The position numbers and the translations under genes were made by a program. 64,000 bases of DNA from Anaspis maculata (taxonomy: Eukaryota > Arthropoda > Insecta > Coleoptera > Scraptiidae): assembly GCA_949128115.1 (NCBI GenBank), contig OX421966.1:61749416-61813415 (forward strand), in the 5' to 3' direction. Shown piece by piece: positions 59,490 through 64,000 of the stretch. Numbering within the stretch: the first letter of the stretch is position 1; every line of letters starts with the position of its first letter. The notes beneath the pieces are model-generated. The model worked only from the letters and a program-made list of their open reading frames with translations. It had not been told where the DNA came from and ran no database searches.

Positions 59490-59946
59490 TACCTACCTAC
59501 ATCATCATCAAAAGTTTTCAGTCCTAAGACTGATGGTTGGTTGCTACCTACCTCTATCCCTTCCTATCCTGCGTTAGCCTACGCATTTCTCTGGAAGTCA
59601 AACATCCTACATCCCTAAATATCTGGAAGTAGTAATCTAACCTGAACCTGGGTCTACCTTCTGCGCCCCTTCATTCCCACCTCCGTCTAGAGTATATTTC
59701 GAACTAGTCCTTCGTGTCTCAAAAGGTCACCCTATACCATCTTATTTCTCTTTTTCTTTACAGTTTCTTATATATCCCTTTCTTCCAGACAGTCAAGGCC
59801 ACAAACAGAAAAAATCCTTTTCTTCCCCCACTTCTCCTCTAGTACTTTCCTATCGCTGACCCTATCAGTTCATGGTATTTTCATCATGCGCCTGTAGCAT
59901 TTCGAACGCTTCCGATTTTTTCATATGCCTCTCACACTGTCCATGT
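59490..59946 (-). pseudogene. RTE-like LINE 3' end remnant
   Basis: The minus strand reads RGAEGRPRFRLDYYFQIF, then DVGCLTSREMRRLTQDRKG, resembling the C-terminal GRPR.....L..DR..WR region of RTE-type (BovB-like) retrotransposon proteins. Stops break the frame upstream. After it come CAACCAACCATCAGTC and a (GAT)n-type tail, GATGATGATG, near 59500, the normal 3' end of RTE elements. The poly-A of the next LINE (59947) is inserted into it. Confidence 0.6.
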
Positions 59947-60003
59947 TTTTTTTTTTTTTTTTTTTTTTTTTTTCAATTTATTTAGCATCAGCCTGAAAGA
60001 CTA

Positions 60004-61162
60004 TTAGCGAAATACATATTTGAGTAGGTACACGATATTAAATTGATTCATAATGAGATTTGTCCTTGAGCAAGAGCTTATCACGCGTTCTTCACTTTCA
60101 GGATAGTTTCCAAGTAAGTCTCTCAAGGTTTCTTCATTAACCGTTTCCTCGGGTACACAGCCTTCCAACATGTGCACCACCGTCAACGGTTCTTGACAGT
60201 CTTCGCATGAGGGTGGATTGGATCGAGTCATAAGGTATTGGTGGGTGCATCTCGTGTGTCCTATTCTAACTCTAGTGATCACCACTTGGTCTCTTCTGGA
60301 TTGTAGGTGTGGTATCCATGCCTTTGTCGTTGGTTTTATCCTGCTCAGTTTGGTTTGTTTTCTTTGCCAGTTTTGTTCCCATTGCATGTTCGTGGCTTTC
60401 TTCAGATGACTTTTCACGTCTTGATGGAGTGTTGTCACTTCTTGCTGAGTATGAGGTAGGGTGGTTGCGCTTGTTGCTTCGAGGTCAGCTAGCTCATTTC
60501 CATGTATACCAGAGTGAGATGGTACCCATAAAAAGGTGATTTTGGTGTTAGTGGCTCTCAGTACCGTTATGAGATGCAGTATTTCCCGGATCATGGGGTT
60601 TTCGGGGTACATTTTCTTGATTAAATGGATAGAGCTTAGGGAATCCGTACAGATGATGACGTTGCGGCTGTTATGGGCGATGGCTGGTGCTCGGGGAGCC
60701 AGCGACGATTCGCTGGCTACTTCCCGAGCACCAGTGATGTTGGTCAAGTGCTTTAGTGCCTGGAGTATAGCAAAAAGTAGCAGACAGGGTACTCCACATT
60801 TCTGATAGTTGAAAAGTCGTTGGATTTTCTTCAATTATTATTGCACAACCGACACCACTTATAGTTTTGGACGAGTCTGTGTATATTATTGTCGAACTTT
60901 TTAAAGTGTCACATATTGATTTAAATTGACTTTGGATCACTGTGGAATGGTATTCGGATTTTGGGAATTTTGTTAATTCAAGGATGACGTCGGGTGGCTT
61001 GAATATCCATGGTGGAGTGGTTTCATCATGAGCCATTATTTTCGGAAATGTGAAATTTAAATTCTCGGTGATGTTGTTGAGCTTTATATAGAAAGGTTTC
61101 GCGTATGTCTTCCTTTTCTCGAAGATCTTGTTAAAACGGTTTGCGAAGGTACTTCTATTCAC
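60004..61162 (-). pseudogene. LINE ORF2 C-terminal part: RNase H and cysteine motif
   Basis: The frame starting at 61162 carries the first RNase H acidic motif, IIYTDSSKTISGVGCAI (D near 60877). The frame then shifts near 60800 into one with IICTDSLSSIHLI and the late motif FLWVPSHSGIHGNELAD, which supplies the His and Asp of the active site. After it comes a basic linker and SCEDCQEPLTVVHMLEGC, the CxxC...H...C found at the end of many I and Jockey LINE proteins. The stop is at 60004. RNase H would remove the RNA strand during target-primed reverse transcription. Confidence 0.88.
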
Positions 61163-62683
61163 AGGATTGTTTGGACTTGCCTTTAGGTACCCTGGCTGCG
61201 TATGACAATGCTAGTTTTTGTCTTCTGTACGAGAGTGGAGGTTGTCCCATGATTGAAAAGATGCTATCGACAGGACTTGTTCTGAAGGCTCCACTGCATA
61301 TCCGAAGAGCTGTGCTATGTAGCGCATCAATTTTTTTCATTGCTGTTATTACTGGTCGAGTCGTAGATGAAGCAGCCGTAGTCTATTCGGGACAGGACAA
61401 CGCTCTTATACAAACGAAGCAGCACTGTGGTATCAGCTCCCCATGTCTGACCTGATAGAGTTCTGAGGATTCCCAGTCCTCTTTGGCAGTTTTCTCTCAG
61501 GTGCTTTAGATGTGTGTTCCAGTTGAGTTTTTGGTCGAAGTGCATTCCTAAGAATTTGTAGTTATCGGTGAATTCAATCGGTTCACCATATAATTTTAGA
61601 ACAGGTGGATCAATTGCCGATTTCTTGTTGAACAACATATATCTGGTTTTATTGGTAGAAAATTTGTATCCTGTTTGATTTGCCCAGTCTTCCAGTGATG
61701 AGATGGCCTGTTGCATTGTGTTTCTCATAGATGTAATGTTTTTTCCTTTGATGTATACAACTAAGTCGTCAGCATATTGTAGTGCTCTTATCGGGAGAAA
61801 AAGTTTATCAGTTGCATTGTTCGCTGCTACAAGAAATAGTGTTGCACTGAGGTTGGATCCTTGTGGTGTCCCATTATCCAAAGTTTTTGTGGTCGATAAC
61901 GTTTCGTTGATTCTCACTCGAAAGGTACGATCTCTCAGGAAATTCATCACAAACATTAAAATATTCCCATCTAGTCCCCAATCTTTGAGTTTAGTTAATA
62001 TTCCATGTCTCCATGTCATGTCGAATGCCTTTTCTAGATCAAAGAAAACAGCCAGGACTTGCTGTTTGTTGGCAAATGCTTCGTGTATATCTGATTGTAA
62101 GGTAACAAGGTTGTCAGTTGTGGATCTTCCAGTTCTGAAGCCAGCTTGTTCGGATGCAAGAAGATTTCTATGTTCCAGATACCACTGAAGTCGTTTGTTG
62201 ATGATTTTTTCTAATAACGTGCACATGGTGCATGTAAGTGAAATCGGACGATACGATTCCATTTGATCACTTGGCTTTTTTGGCTTGCAAATTGGGATTA
62301 TTGTTGCCTCAGACCATGAGGATGGAAATTGGTTAGTTTTCCAGATCTTGTTGTATAGGTTGAGCAAGTATCTTTTAGCGTATGTTGAAAACATTTTGAT
62401 AAACATATATGGGATATCATCTGGCCCAGGCGAAGAGTCCTTTGCGTTTGCTAGCGCTGCGTTGAGTTCTTCGAAAGTAATTTCAGTGTTGATTTCATTA
62501 TCCAGATTTTCTGGTTGGATCTCATTTTGTTCTGTTGGATTTTTGATATTATTAAGAAAGTAGTCGCTATAGTTATCATTGCTGGATTGTTTTTAAAAAT
62601 ACAATGCTAGTTCTTCTGCTATTTCTACCGAAGTTTCCAATATGTGACCATTTTTGTTTATCATTGGTATAGGGTGGAATGTA
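61155..62683 (-). pseudogene. LINE ORF2 central part: reverse transcriptase
   Basis: After the endonuclease stop, the reading frame continues one base out of phase. It reads SPGPDDIPYMFIK, then SYRPISLTCTM, QAGFRTGRSTTDNL, AVFFDLEKAFD (first catalytic Asp), GTPQGSNLSATLF and LQYADDLVVYI, whose YADD lies at 61776-61765. The thumb and post-RT segment DYKFLGMHFDQKLNW is present. A nonsense TAA at 62595-62593 and a frameshift near 61335 (to a frame with ALHSTALRICSGAFRTSP) disrupt it. All motifs needed for polymerase activity remain visible, so decay is recent. Confidence 0.92.
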
Positions 62684-63808
62684 TTAATTTATGCCTCTAA
62701 TTCGCCTAATCTTTTTCCAAACTTTTGAAGATGGGGTATTGCTTTGTAATGAGGATACATATGTTGCCCATGACTCTTTTTTACTTTTTCTCAAAGTTAG
62801 TCTAGCTTTCGCTCTTTGATTTTTATATTCTAGCATATTTTCTAATGTGTTGTATTTTTTTAATTTGTTGAACGCTTTTTTCTTGGCTTTTATCACTTGT
62901 TCACACTCTTTGTTCCACCATGGTACTGTTCTTCCTCCTTGTTTAGGTTTTGCTTTTCCGATCGCCCATTCAGCCGCTTTCTTGATGATGTCCGTAAAAT
63001 TATTAATTTCTTCAGTGATGTCCACGCAATCTTCGAGTTTCCTATTCATCAGGGCATTGTCGATTATTCCAGCGTAAAGTTCCCAGTTTGCACTTGAAAT
63101 TTCCCATTTCGGATGTAATTGTCTAGTTTCTTGAAGAGTATTGTCGTCAGAGATTAATATTGGATAGTGATCACTGCCATGTAGATAATCGCTAGTCTTC
63201 CATGATAGAAAGGTAGCTAGCATTGGATCACAAAGGGTGACATCTAACGATGAAAAATTTCCGCGAAAAGCGTTGAAACGTGTCTTTTCACCATTATTAA
63301 GAACAACGAGGTTTTCTGCGTCGACTATACTTTCCAAGATTCTTCCCTTTTTGTCAGTTATGTCAGATCCCCAGATTATATTGTGGGAATTCAGGTCCCC
63401 GAGAATAATGCAGGGGCTTGGAATTTGTCTTATGAGATCTTCTAGTTCTTTTAAATCAAAGGCCCTGTTCGGAGGTATGTATAAGTTACACAGGAATTTT
63501 TTTTTTGAAAAATATTGTATCGATGTTGTTATCGCTTCTAGGTTAGTGTTCAGTGAAATTTCTTTACTTGAGAAGGTGTTGTTAATGTACGTGGCTACTC
63601 CTCCACTTGCTCGCGTGACTTCTGTCCTGTTTTTATGGAAATGTTTGTATCCTCTCAGTTCATGACAATGATCCTTTTTGAAATTGGTCTCCTGGATGCA
63701 AATGATGACTGGATCTTCTTCTGTCATCAACAGGTTAAGGTTAGGTAGGTTGTTGTGAAAACCGTTGATATTCCACTGAAGATTAAGATTTCTTGGTTTT
63801 GCAGTCAT
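62684..63808 (-). pseudogene. LINE ORF2 N-terminal part: apurinic-like endonuclease
   Basis: From the ATG at 63808 the frame is open for 374 codons. The order is LQWNINGF (Asn of the active site, about residue 13), ICIQETNF (Glu 40), ASGGVATYI, LYIPPNR, CIILGDLNSHNIIWGS (about 134-148), SLDVTLCDP and GSDHYPILI (Asp-His near 213). These are the successive motifs of the LINE nicking endonuclease that opens the target strand. After the domain comes a Lys-rich linker with PWWNKECEQVIKAKK. The frame stops at 62684 through a probable frameshift. The start lies 53 bp after the ORF1 stop. Confidence 0.9.
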
Positions 63809-63860
63809 TATGCTCAATTATTGCGTTTTGAGGTCGAGATGGTTAAACGAATATTTTGTT

Positions 63861-64000
63861 CTAATACAAGTTGTCTGGAGAAGAGTCTGACTCTTCCTCT
63901 CCAATAGATGTTTCTTCTGTATGTTCTGATGATTTCTTTTTTGTTGTCAACTGTTTGCAAATTTTGTTAATTACTCTGGTGCAACGGCTTTTCATTGTTT
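63861..64000 (-). CDS. LINE ORF1 (gag-like) C-terminal end, partial
   Basis: The frame entering at the window edge reads 45 residues ending in an acidic tail (TEETSIGEEESDSSPDNLY) and a TAG at 63863-63861. Position just before ORF2 indicates ORF1, the RNA-binding protein of the element. The nucleic-acid-binding zinc knuckles expected further upstream would be outside the window. Confidence 0.55.
   Translation of the reverse strand, partial: TMKSRCTRVINKICKQLTTKKKSSEHTEETSIGEEESDSSPDNLY

Larger units (their letters stand above)
59947..64000 (-). mobile_element. I-group non-LTR retrotransposon (5' part outside window)
   Basis: On the minus strand the order is ORF1 tail, apurinic-type endonuclease, reverse transcriptase, RNase H, C-terminal cysteine motif, then a poly-A tail (27 T on the plus strand, 59947-59973). 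An RNase H after the RT places it in the I group rather than Jockey or R1. ORF2 is broken by several frameshifts and one nonsense codon, so this copy is dead. Its 5' end and target duplication lie beyond the window. Confidence 0.92.

Noticed and set aside
62847..63665. Plus-strand frames over the LINE
   Set aside because: Antisense shadows of the endonuclease ORF.

Overview
This window is eukaryotic nuclear DNA, most probably from an insect. It is AT-rich, has short GT-AG introns, carries non-LTR retrotransposons and Tc1/mariner-type elements, and is dominated by repeats. I could not fix the species. No rRNA operon, functional tRNA, CRISPR array or bacterial operon was seen. Host genes are few; most recognisable coding sequence belongs to transposons, usually broken.

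Layout. 0.2-4.5 kb: a small MITE, a tRNA-derived SINE with a 15-bp target duplication, and a LINE 3' end split by a 2.3-kb foldback element that itself holds a deleted Tc1-like element. 5.6-7.1 kb: degenerate repeats, a MITE and one unknown terminal exon with a poly(A) signal. 7.1-11.4 kb: a 5S-like stretch, clusters of a GGAATTCC palindrome, a first exon of an unknown gene, an apparently intact DD41D mariner (8646-10103), and two MITEs. 11.6-17.8 kb: a lineage-specific two-exon gene present as two intact copies and one truncated copy. The truncated copy is fused to a 3.4-kb array of about 48 TCGCTTG-type repeats. 18-24 kb: a dispersed satellite of about 165 bp (HOR about 285 bp), interrupted by a 912-bp full palindrome.

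27-46 kb: a satellite of about 336 bp. In its right half a TA-flanked MITE of about 250 bp sits at the same place in every unit, so satellite and MITE were amplified together as units of 550-600 bp. The array is broken by TA-flanked palindromic elements and by a 5.8-kb inverted repeat (28860-34696). The right arm of that repeat holds two decayed copies of a transposon-associated gene with a GCDTTS motif and a CXC-like cysteine cluster.

49-60 kb: a palindromic element filled with a 19-20 bp minisatellite, a 1.07-kb TA-flanked palindrome, small MITEs, an old duplication, and an RTE-like LINE remnant. 59.9-64 kb: an I-group LINE on the minus strand (ORF1 tail, endonuclease, reverse transcriptase, RNase H, poly-A) with several frame lesions.

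The most novel-looking items are the two-exon gene family with its adjoining TCGCTTG array, the satellite that captured a MITE, and the large inverted repeats that could produce hairpin RNA.
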